Origin: Gluconobacter sp. P1C6_b
GTDB taxonomy: Bacteria > Pseudomonadota > Alphaproteobacteria > Acetobacterales > Acetobacteraceae
Direction: 5' to 3'
DNA: 64,000 bases
Assembly: GCF_018811945.1 (NCBI RefSeq)
Contig: NZ_JACRVU010000011.1
Span: forward strand, 44,690-108,689
Shown: one piece after another, positions 24,293-32,306 of the stretch
How the letters are laid out: the number at the start of each line of letters is the position of its first letter
Position numbering within the stretch: the stretch's first letter is position 1
Program-made: the position numbers and the translations under genes
The notes under the pieces: model-generated
The model's input: only the letters and a program-made list of their open reading frames with translations
What the model was told of the DNA's origin: nothing
Databases searched by the model: none

Positions 24293-27165
24293 TGTCGGAG
24301 CGTCTGAGTTTCACGTTCAATGACAGTCCTGTTTCCGCGAAAGCAGGTCAGACGCTGACGGCAGCTTTGATGGCTGCGGGCCGGATCATACATCGCACGG
24401 CTCCGGACGGGTCAGGGCGCGGGCCGTTCTGCGGGATCGGGGCCTGTCAGGACTGCCTGCTGGAAGTGGACGGACAGATGTCGCGCCGGGGCTGCATGAC
24501 GCCGGTGCGGGACGGCATGCGGGTCCGGAGCAATGACCGTCTTCCGGATGCGGCTGTTTCAGCGCCCCTGTCGCAGGGTGAGGAGCGGCTGGCCGAGCAT
24601 GTCTGCGAGGTTCTCGTGGTGGGTGCCGGGCCGGCGGGGCTGGTGGCCGCGACGGAGCTGGCACGGGGCGGTGTGGACGTTCTTGTCGTGGATGAACGCC
24701 ACATTCCGGGCGGCCAGTATTTCAAGCAGAACGTCGTACATCCGGACCGGCAGGACGATCAGGCGCGCAGGGGACGGTACCTGATTGAGGCCATGCAGGC
24801 CAGTGGTGCACGTCTGTGGCATGACACGCTCGTATGGTGCGCTCATCGCGAGGACGGCGCGCTCGTCATCGGGGGGCTGCGGGATGGCGAGGCGTTCTAT
24901 ATCCGCACGCAGCACATCATCGTGGCAACAGGGGCGCAGGAAACGCCTGCTGCACGTCCGGGCTGGACCCTGCCGGGCGTCATCACGACGGGAGCGGGGC
25001 AGACGCTGTTGCGGGCCTATGAAACCGTCTCTCCGGGCCGGGTCATCATTGCCGGAAACGGGCCGCTCAATCTTCAGCTCGCGGCGGAACTCGTCGGTCG
25101 TGGGGCCGAGGTAGTGGCTGTTGTGGAGGCAGCGCCCGCGCCCGTGAAACGGCCCGTCCTGGCCGGGCAGCTTTCTGCGGGGGCGCCACGTCTCGCACTT
25201 GCCGGGATGCGGCATCTCTGGACGCTGCGTCGGGCAGGTGTGCCCGTGTGGTGGGAGAGCGTCGTGACACGGATCGAGGGCTCGGACCGTGTCGAACGTG
25301 TGACGGTGAAGCAGGCCGGAGCGGAAGCGCGTTCGATCGCGGTCGAGACGGTCTGTCTTGGCGACGGGTTTGTGCCGGCCAGCGAGTTGCCGCGTCTTCT
25401 GGGCTGTCGGCAGGACGTCCGGGACTGGCCCGTGACCCACCCTGAAACAGGACGACAGCCCGACGGGCGGACCGATCAGGCGGATGTGTCCGTCATCGGT
25501 GAGGCGGGGCGTTTTGGAGGAGCTTTTCTGGCGCAGGTCCAGGGCAGGCTGTGTGCGGCGCGGCTGCTGGAGCGTTCCGGAAAGATGATACCCCCCGGTC
25601 TGGAACGCAGCCGGCGGATGTACCGCGACAATGCGCGCTTTCAGGCCCTTCTGTGGAAACTCTATCAGCCGGTTGTGCCGCTTCCGGTGCCGGAGAATAC
25701 CACGATCCTGTGCCGGTGCGAATGTGTGACGGCCGGGGCTGTCAGGGCACGGGTGGCCGAGGACGGGATTGCGGATCTGGCGGCTCTCAAACGGGCAACA
25801 CGTGCCGGGATGGGGCGCTGTCAGGGGCGGTTTTGTCAGGCATCGCTCATGAAGGTCCTGCCCGGGCCGAAAAGCGAGAAAGACTTTACGGCGCCCCAGA
25901 TTCCCCTGCGCCCGGTGCCGGTTGCGGCACTGGCGCGGCAGAAGCCGGAATGGCGTGGGCATGTGCGGGTTCCCATTCCGTCGGGTCTGGGACAGGCTGT
26001 GCAATCGGCTTCTGGCACCGCAGAGACCGTGGACGTCGTGGTCGTGGGTGGCGGGATTGTCGGGCTTTTTGCGGCGCTGTTTCTGGCGGAGGCCGGGAAG
26101 AGTGTCGTGGTGCTGGAACGCGGACGTGCCGGGGCCCTGGCCTCGGGCGGCAATGCGGGCAGTCTGCATGCCCAGCTCATGGCGTTCGATGCCAGTGCGG
26201 ATACGGATGGGCCGTCGATGCCCGCGCGGACACTGGCCTTGCAGCGGGAATCCATCCGCATGTGGGAGGCGCTGCGCGGAACGTTTGACCGGGATCTGGA
26301 AATCAAGGTCTGTGGTGGCCTGGTCGTGGCGGAAACCGAATCTGACATGGAGCGTCTGCGCAGCAAGGTTGCGGTCGAGCAGTCTCTGGGCGTTGACGCG
26401 CGGATCCTGGATCCGGGTGAGCTACACGGGATCGAGCCAAACCTGAAACAGGGCTTTCTGGGAGGGGCGTATTGTTCCGAGGAAGGCAAGATCAATCCCA
26501 TGGCAGCAACGCAGGCCGTCCTTACCCGGGCGCGCCGGGCCGGTGTGCGGGTTGAGGAACTGACGGCCCTGTCCGCGATCGCGCGCGAGGGAAGCCGGTT
26601 CCGCGTCAGTGCGGGTGCGGCAAGCTGGTCGGCCGGGGCTGTGGTGAATGCTGCCGGGGCCTATGCGGGAGAGGTTGCGGAGCTGGTCGGGAGGCGTCTG
26701 CCGGTTTTTGGGGCTCCGTTGCAGATGATCGTGACCGAGCCTGTGGCTCCGCTGGTCTTTTCGCTTCTGGCACATGCCAGCCGTCACCTGACGCTCAAAC
26801 AGGCTGCAAACGGCTCCCTGCTGATTGGTGGGGGGTGGAGCGCCGGGCTGGATCCGGTGCATGGCCATCCGCGTCCGCTGCGGGAGAATCTGGAAGGGAA
26901 TCTCTGGGTTGCCCAGAGGCTCGTTCCGGCTCTGGGCGCGGTGAATGTCGTCAGGAGCTGGGCTGCGATGAACATCGATATCGATGGTGCTCCGATCCTT
27001 GGGGAAAGCCCCGATGTCCCGGGATTCTTCACGGCGGTGACGGCCAATGGAGTCACGCTCGCGCCAGCCATGGGGCGGCATGTTGCGGATATGGTTCTGT
27101 GCCGTTCCGAACGTCCCGATCTGGAGATCTTTTCTCCCGCACGTTTTTATGGAGATCCGTCATGA
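24292..27165 (+). CDS. Three-domain fused HcnA-HcnB-HcnC-type dehydrogenase
   Basis: The 957-residue protein joins all three subunits that are separate genes in modules 1 and 3. Residues 1-100 are ferredoxin-like with C47-x4-C52-x2-C55-x12-C68. Residues 105-560 are HcnB-like, with an FAD motif at about 111 (VLVVGAGPAGLVAATEL), a second nucleotide motif (VIIAGNGPLNLQLA) and a BFD-like cluster C474-x-C476 and C510-x4-C515. Residues 580-957 are an HcnC/DAO-type flavodomain beginning VVVVGGGIVGLFAALF at about 586. The frame is continuous with no internal stop. It would oxidise an amino-acid derivative imported by system 2. The gene overlaps its neighbours at both ends. Confidence 0.9.
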   Translation: MSERLSFTFNDSPVSAKAGQTLTAALMAAGRIIHRTAPDGSGRGPFCGIGACQDCLLEVDGQMSRRGCMTPVRDGMRVRSNDRLPDAAVSAPLSQGEERLAEHVCEVLVVGAGPAGLVAATELARGGVDVLVVDERHIPGGQYFKQNVVHPDRQDDQARRGRYLIEAMQASGARLWHDTLVWCAHREDGALVIGGLRDGEAFYIRTQHIIVATGAQETPAARPGWTLPGVITTGAGQTLLRAYETVSPGRVIIAGNGPLNLQLAAELVGRGAEVVAVVEAAPAPVKRPVLAGQLSAGAPRLALAGMRHLWTLRRAGVPVWWESVVTRIEGSDRVERVTVKQAGAEARSIAVETVCLGDGFVPASELPRLLGCRQDVRDWPVTHPETGRQPDGRTDQADVSVIGEAGRFGGAFLAQVQGRLCAARLLERSGKMIPPGLERSRRMYRDNARFQALLWKLYQPVVPLPVPENTTILCRCECVTAGAVRARVAEDGIADLAALKRATRAGMGRCQGRFCQASLMKVLPGPKSEKDFTAPQIPLRPVPVAALARQKPEWRGHVRVPIPSGLGQAVQSASGTAETVDVVVVGGGIVGLFAALFLAEAGKSVVVLERGRAGALASGGNAGSLHAQLMAFDASADTDGPSMPARTLALQRESIRMWEALRGTFDRDLEIKVCGGLVVAETESDMERLRSKVAVEQSLGVDARILDPGELHGIEPNLKQGFLGGAYCSEEGKINPMAATQAVLTRARRAGVRVEELTALSAIAREGSRFRVSAGAASWSAGAVVNAAGAYAGEVAELVGRRLPVFGAPLQMIVTEPVAPLVFSLLAHASRHLTLKQAANGSLLIGGGWSAGLDPVHGHPRPLRENLEGNLWVAQRLVPALGAVNVVRSWAAMNIDIDGAPILGESPDVPGFFTAVTANGVTLAPAMGRHVADMVLCRSERPDLEIFSPARFYGDPS

Positions 27166-27896
27166 TCACGCTGGACAATGTGACGAAATCATATGGCACC
27201 TTTCAGGTGCTCAAAGGCTGTTCGGCGGAAATCGGCAGGGGCGAAGTGGTCGTTGTCTGCGGTCCGTCAGGCTCGGGCAAGTCCACGCTCATCAAGTGCA
27301 TCAATGCGCTGGAGACGTTCGAAGGCGGCCAGATCTGGGTCGATGGCATGGCCGTGCGGTCTGCACAGACTGATCATTCGGCGCTGCGGGCAAAAGCGGG
27401 GATGGTGTTCCAGAGCTTCGAGCTGTTCTCCCATCTGAGCATTCTGGACAACATCATGCTGGCGCCTCGCCTGGTCCAGAAGCGTGCGAAGGACGAAATC
27501 CGCGAGCATGCGAAAACCCTTCTGCGCCGGGTCGGGCTGGAGCGCCATGCGGACAAGTATCCGATCGCGCTTTCCGGCGGGCAGCAGCAGCGTGCGGCGA
27601 TTGCCCGTGCTCTGGCGATGAAGCCGGATGTGATGCTGTTCGATGAGCCGACATCGGCGCTCGACCCCGAGATGGTGCAGGAAGTTCTTCAGGTCATGAC
27701 GGAACTGGCCCGTGAGGGCATGACCATGATGTGCGTGACCCATGAGATGGGATTCGCCCGGCAGGTGGCAACGCGGATTCTGTTCGTGGATGCGGGCGAG
27801 ATTGTCGATGACTGTCCGGCAGCGGACTTTTTCGCGGGTCGCTGCTCGATGCGGGCCCAGGCTTTTCTGCGATTTGAGGCCGATCATCCCGGATAA
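27162..27896 (+). CDS. Polar amino-acid ABC transporter ATP-binding protein (system 2)
   Basis: The 244-residue ATPase has Walker A GPSGSGKST, signature ALSGGQQQR, Walker [14 protein letters not shown] and switch His in VTHEMGFAR. The start at 27162 overlaps the fusion gene stop (ATGA). It is the last gene of the first rightward run; a 94-base AT-rich gap with candidate operators follows. Confidence 0.92.
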   Translation: MITLDNVTKSYGTFQVLKGCSAEIGRGEVVVVCGPSGSGKSTLIKCINALETFEGGQIWVDGMAVRSAQTDHSALRAKAGMVFQSFELFSHLSILDNIMLAPRLVQKRAKDEIREHAKTLLRRVGLERHADKYPIALSGGQQQRAAIARALAMKPDVMLFDEPTSALDPEMVQEVLQVMTELAREGMTMMCVTHEMGFARQVATRILFVDAGEIVDDCPAADFFAGRCSMRAQAFLRFEADHPG

Positions 27897-27928
27897 GAAA
27901 TTTTTTTTCAGTTCGGACAACATTCCGC

Positions 27929-27973
27929 TTCGATATCGAATTCAGTTCGTATACAAAGAGAATATGAACTGAA
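27929..27973. promoter_or_regulatory. Composite operator region upstream of the M20 hydrolase gene
   Basis: Three elements overlap here. A 12-bp palindrome TTCGATATCGAA lies at 27929-27940. TTCAGTTC (27941-27948) and GAACTGAA (27966-27973) are perfect 8-bp inverted arms 17 bases apart. Between and overlapping them is TCGTATACA (27947-27955), shared with the gap at 18815-18823. Another TTCAGTTCGG half-site lies at 27907. This suggests control by the GntR/FCD protein and perhaps a second regulator. Confidence 0.5.
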
Positions 27974-27990
27974 GACGAAAAGGCGATCCG

Positions 27991-29274
27991 GTGGGAGAAG
28001 GCGCTGTGCTGGAAAAGACTTCCTGTTGCAAGAAAACGCTGACCGAGAGTCTGGACTGTGTTGTCGACCGGGATTTCGAGACGCGGCAGGTGCCGTTTCT
28101 CCAGGAGCTTGTCAGGGTTCCGTCGGACAACCCGCCCGGTGACTGCGCACCGCATGCCCTGTTCTCTGCCGGGCAGTTGCGGGATCTTGGGTTTGAAGTC
28201 GAATGTCATCCTGTGCCCCGCGATTTCGTGGAACGCCACGGAATGCAGAGCGCAACCAATCTGATCATCCGGGAACGTTTCGGGGACGGTAAGGGGCCGG
28301 TCATTGCCCTCAATGCACATGGCGACGTGGTGCCCCCTGGTGAAGGATGGATTCACGATCCCTATGGCGGTGTGATCGAGGACGGAAAGCTCTATGGTCG
28401 CGGGGCCGCGGTCTCCAAGTCCGACTTCGCAACCTATGCGTTTGCATTGCGGGCGCTGAAGGAAGCTGCTTCGGATCTCTCCGGGACCGTCGAGCTGCAT
28501 CTGACCTATGATGAGGAAATCGGCGGCCATGTCGGTCCGGGTTGGCTTCTGGCTGAAGGGCTGAGCAAACCGGATCATGTCATTAGTGCCGGTTTCACCT
28601 ATGACGTGATGATCGCGCATAACGGCAGCCTTCAGCTGGACGTCGCTTTCACTGGCAAGGCAGCCCATTCCGCATGGCCCGAAACAGGGGCGGATGCCAT
28701 CGAAGCGGCCAGTCGTGTCATGTCGGCGCTGTATGCCTATCGGGACGGGCTGGTAAAGACGGTTTGCTCCATTCCGGGAATTGATACGCCAACGCTCGTC
28801 ATCGGAACGATCGAAGGCGGGGTGGCAGCCAATGTCGTTCCCGAACATGCGAAATTCCGTCTGGAACGCCGGATCCTTCCCGACGAAAAAGCGGCCGATG
28901 TCGAGGCCGGGCTGCGTCAGATCATTCTGGAGGCGGCGGATGTTCCGGGGGTGCAATGCGTCGTGACGCAGCATCTGCTGGCGCTGCCTCTGGTGCCGGA
29001 CGCGGGTCAGGCCCCCCTGATCGCAGCGTTGCAGGATGCTGCTGAGGCTGTTTTCGGGGAGCAGATTGCCGTGAAGGGCATGCCGCTTTTCACGGATGCC
29101 CGGATTTACAGCAATGCGGGTTATCCCACTGTTCTGTACGGAGCCGGACCACGTCGGCTTCAGGACGCCAATGGCCACCGTGCGAATGAGCATGTGGTTC
29201 TCGAAGACATGCGCCGTGCGACGAAGGTGATTGCAAATGCACTGGCCTGTCTGCTGCGCCCCGAAGCCATGTAG
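27991..29274 (+). CDS. M20-family metallohydrolase (ArgE/DapE-like amidohydrolase)
   Basis: The 427-residue enzyme has the M20 fold: first metal His in NAHGDVVPPGEGW, catalytic Glu pair in TYDEEIGGH, dimerisation-domain GKAAHSAWPE and a late metal His in NGHRANEHV. The usual GRGxxDxK bridging motif reads GRGAAVSKSD, a subfamily variant. Members cleave N-acyl or N-carbamoyl amino acids. GTG at 27991 is the longest start; GTG at 28006, preceded by GGAGAAGG, is also good. It lies behind the operator region and ahead of a TonB receptor, so it may release an amino acid from the imported conjugate. Confidence 0.85.
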   Translation: MGEGAVLEKTSCCKKTLTESLDCVVDRDFETRQVPFLQELVRVPSDNPPGDCAPHALFSAGQLRDLGFEVECHPVPRDFVERHGMQSATNLIIRERFGDGKGPVIALNAHGDVVPPGEGWIHDPYGGVIEDGKLYGRGAAVSKSDFATYAFALRALKEAASDLSGTVELHLTYDEEIGGHVGPGWLLAEGLSKPDHVISAGFTYDVMIAHNGSLQLDVAFTGKAAHSAWPETGADAIEAASRVMSALYAYRDGLVKTVCSIPGIDTPTLVIGTIEGGVAANVVPEHAKFRLERRILPDEKAADVEAGLRQIILEAADVPGVQCVVTQHLLALPLVPDAGQAPLIAALQDAAEAVFGEQIAVKGMPLFTDARIYSNAGYPTVLYGAGPRRLQDANGHRANEHVVLEDMRRATKVIANALACLLRPEAM

Positions 29275-29384
29275 TCCCGACCCCGAAATAATTCCACCGT
29301 GCAGCAGTGGGCCCTGCGGTTCCTGCTGTGCGATCTGACTATTCCGACTGATATCCCTGTCTTGCCAGGGCGATGGAGCCGATC

Positions 29385-31964
29385 ATGAACATCAGGAAAC
29401 TTGCGCTTTATTCGACTTTTCTCTCCGTCAGTTTCTGCGCTGGTTCGGTTTTTGCCGCCACGACAAAGGCCACTTCAGGTCCCGTGAAGGCGTCGGTTCA
29501 CAAGGTGCCTGCCAAGGCGGCGCCAGTGAAGGCAGTGGCGCCCGCCAGGCGGGTGGCAAAAGCCAGGAATGCCCCGTTCGTCGCAGGGGGCGAAGAGGGC
29601 GTGATCGTGACCGGTACGCATGCCACGAACCGCCATGCCCGTCAGAGCACGAGTCCGATCACGGTTCTGTCCAGCGCGACGCTGCGTCGCTCAGGCATGA
29701 TGAACCTCGCCGATGCGCTGGCGAAGACGTATCCGTCCATCAACATGAGTACGATGGGCAATGACGCCGGCGCACTGACATCCTTCATCCGGATGCGTGG
29801 ACTGAATCCGAACCAGGTCCTGGTGCTGGTGGATGGCAAGCGCCGCCACACCACCGCCAACATCAATGCGGATGCGGGCCCGAACTTCGGTGCGACGCCT
29901 GTGGATCTGAACATGATCCCGTCGAACATGATCGATCATATCGAGGTGCTCGAGGACGGCGCGGCCGCGATGTACGGTTCCGACGCTATTGCGGGCGTGG
30001 TGAACATCATCACCAAAAAGCAGGATCATGGTCTGAACATGAGCGCCCAGACGGGGGCGAATGCCTATAACGGGGATGGCTGGCAGTACCAGCTGAACGC
30101 CGATGGCGGCCTCAAGCTCGGCAATGACGGGTTCATCCATATTTCGGGACAGGTTTACCATACGGATCATTTCGTCACGAATACGGTCGACAACCGCCTT
30201 GCGGGCTATGTCCCGGCAGGCGCTGCGAATGAGCTGTATACAGGGTCCGTCAAGGTGCCCAAGAACTCCAACAAGATCATGAGCACGCCTGAAGAGACGC
30301 GTGAAAATCTCGGGATCGATTTCGGCAAGAACCTGACCGAGAACATCCAGTTCTACGGACAGATCACGTATGCGCACCGCCATGCGGAAGCGTATGAGAA
30401 CTATCGTGTCCCGTCGGGTGCCAGTGCCAGTAATCCGGAACTGTTCCCCTACGGTTACTCTCCGCTGGAGACGATCGACGAGAACGATTATGCGGCGACA
30501 CTGGGCCTGAAGGGCGGGCATTTTTTTGGGTTTGACTGGGATCTGAGCAGCACCTGGGGCGAGGATCTGGACAAGATTTCCAACAAGAACACGACCAACC
30601 CGAACATGTATGCCGCAACCGGATACACGCCCACGACCGTCCGGACGTCCAATTTCCGCCTCGCGCAGTGGACGAATAATCTTGATTTCCGGCGGAACTT
30701 CAAGATTGCCAATGTGGTTCCCATGACGGTTGCGTTTGGTGGCGAACACCGCCTCGAGCAGTACACCATCATGGCCGGAGATCCCGCATCCTATGAATAT
30801 GGTGGTACGTCCGCACTTGCCGGTCTGACGCCGCAGGACGCCGGCAAGTGGAACCGTGACGTCTGGGCTGCTTATCTGGACGGTGACTTCCATCTGCTGA
30901 AGAACTGGGACCTCGATTTCGCCGGCCGCTTCGAACACTACACCGATGTCGGCAATACCGAGAACGGCAAGGTCTCCACACGTTACGACATCACGAAGCG
31001 GATTGGCCTGCGCGCAACCATCAGCAACGGTTTCCGTGCGCCAACCATGGCCGAACAGCATTACAGCGCCATCAATGTCGGTCCGACCTCGGTGCTGGGT
31101 CTGCTGCCAGTTTCGTCATCCGAAGCCCGTGCGACGGGTGCGTCCCCCCTCAAGCCGGAGCGTTCGACCAGCGCGACCGGTGGCATTGTTCTTGAGCCGA
31201 TCGACGGCTTTCATATCGAGACGGATGTCTATCAGATCAACATCCGCGACCGCATCGTGCAGGGCGGCAACGTGACGGGGGCAACTGCGATTTCGGCGCT
31301 GGAAGCCATGGGTGTCTCTCTCCCGGCCCTGACCCAGCTTTCCGAAAACGCCGTACAGACCTACTACTTCACGAACGGGGCAAGCACCCGGACGCAGGGG
31401 CTGGACATCAAGGCGGATTACATGTTCCGCATGCATCGTTACGGCAATCTGAGCCTGTCCATGGCGCTCGATCTGAACCGGACGCGCCTGACGCATAACG
31501 GTATGTCCGCTACGGGATCGCCGCTTCTGAATGCCCAGAACATTGCCTATCTGACGACGGCCTATCCGCGCAGCAAGATCATCCTGAATGCGTTCTGGAC
31601 GATCGGCAAATGGGACGTGAACGTGCGTCAGACCCGTTACGGTGAGACGACGGACATGATGACCTATCAGGACTGGACGCCGACGGCCTCGATCTGTCCG
31701 ATCGACGGCAAGCAGCTTCAGCAGTCCAGCAGCTGCTTCGCCCAGTTCAAGAATTCTCCGCGCTGGCTGACGGATCTTGAGATCGGCTATCGTGTGAATT
31801 CCCGCTGGCATCTGGCGGTGGGGGCGAACAACATCTTCAATGTCCGTCCCCGCAAGCTCCCGGGCGAGCTGAACCAGCTTGGTGGCAACCCTTACGATAC
31901 GTTCTCGTCGCAGGTTCCGATGACCGGCGGGTACTATTACGGACGTGTCAATTTCACGCTCTGA
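29385..31964 (+). CDS. TonB-dependent outer-membrane receptor (first of a paralogous pair)
   Basis: The 859-residue protein has a signal peptide (MNIRKLALYSTFLSV to VFA), a Lys/Ala/Pro-rich periplasmic linker and a plug with VIVTGTHATNRHARQSTSPI, FIRMRGLNPNQVLVLVDGKR and YGSDAIAGVVNIITKK. A long beta-barrel follows. The start at 29385 is favoured by GGAG seven bases upstream and by the signal peptide; ATG at 29373 is alternative. The plug and barrel closely resemble the receptor at 32307. It is followed by a strong terminator. The ligand is unknown; context suggests an amino-acid conjugate. Confidence 0.87.
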   Translation: MNIRKLALYSTFLSVSFCAGSVFAATTKATSGPVKASVHKVPAKAAPVKAVAPARRVAKARNAPFVAGGEEGVIVTGTHATNRHARQSTSPITVLSSATLRRSGMMNLADALAKTYPSINMSTMGNDAGALTSFIRMRGLNPNQVLVLVDGKRRHTTANINADAGPNFGATPVDLNMIPSNMIDHIEVLEDGAAAMYGSDAIAGVVNIITKKQDHGLNMSAQTGANAYNGDGWQYQLNADGGLKLGNDGFIHISGQVYHTDHFVTNTVDNRLAGYVPAGAANELYTGSVKVPKNSNKIMSTPEETRENLGIDFGKNLTENIQFYGQITYAHRHAEAYENYRVPSGASASNPELFPYGYSPLETIDENDYAATLGLKGGHFFGFDWDLSSTWGEDLDKISNKNTTNPNMYAATGYTPTTVRTSNFRLAQWTNNLDFRRNFKIANVVPMTVAFGGEHRLEQYTIMAGDPASYEYGGTSALAGLTPQDAGKWNRDVWAAYLDGDFHLLKNWDLDFAGRFEHYTDVGNTENGKVSTRYDITKRIGLRATISNGFRAPTMAEQHYSAINVGPTSVLGLLPVSSSEARATGASPLKPERSTSATGGIVLEPIDGFHIETDVYQINIRDRIVQGGNVTGATAISALEAMGVSLPALTQLSENAVQTYYFTNGASTRTQGLDIKADYMFRMHRYGNLSLSMALDLNRTRLTHNGMSATGSPLLNAQNIAYLTTAYPRSKIILNAFWTIGKWDVNVRQTRYGETTDMMTYQDWTPTASICPIDGKQLQQSSSCFAQFKNSPRWLTDLEIGYRVNSRWHLAVGANNIFNVRPRKLPGELNQLGGNPYDTFSSQVPMTGGYYYGRVNFTL

Positions 31965-31998
31965 TATCAGAAACGGTTTGAGCAGATCATGCTTTGAG

Positions 31999-32029
31999 CG
32001 CGGAAAGGTTATCCTTTCCGCGTTTTTTT
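31999..32029 (+). terminator. Intrinsic terminator after the first receptor gene
   Basis: Ten-base-pair stem CGCGGAAAGG / CCTTTCCGCG with a TTAT loop, followed by seven T residues. It lies 35 bases past the receptor stop and separates this transcript from the second receptor. Confidence 0.92.
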
Positions 32030-32094
32030 ATGGATGCCGTCAGACACTGGCTTCATCCAGCAGGCGCATAATATCCGAGAGGAGGAGGGGCAGC

Positions 32095-32104
32095 GGGGGG
32101 GGGG
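32095..32104. repeat. G10 homopolymer tract upstream of the second receptor
   Basis: Ten consecutive G residues lie about 200 bases before the receptor start at 32307, in the 342-base gap 31965-32306. Tracts of this length are slippage-prone and, near promoters of surface proteins, can switch expression. The rest of the gap holds the terminator at 31999 and an AT-rich stretch (32145-32200) that may contain the receptor promoter. Confidence 0.6.
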
Positions 32105-32306
32105 CCGCTTCGTTTCCTCTCAAAGGATAAGAACAGCTTACGGTAGGATAGAAAAAAACATACATTCCGTTATCGTTCCGAAGTTCGTTAGATTTTCCCT
32201 CAAGGTGATCGGCTGAGTGCGGGAGGTCACCGGGAACATTCAGAACTTCCGGATGCCTGGATTGAGCGACAGGCACGCGGGAGACGAGCGGGAAGAATAT
32301 CAGCCG

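Noticed and set aside
29691..31061. Leftward open frame of 456 codons inside the first TonB receptor gene
   Set aside because: It is a mirror frame of a well-supported receptor. The His/Arg/Val-rich translation is typical of GC-rich antisense.
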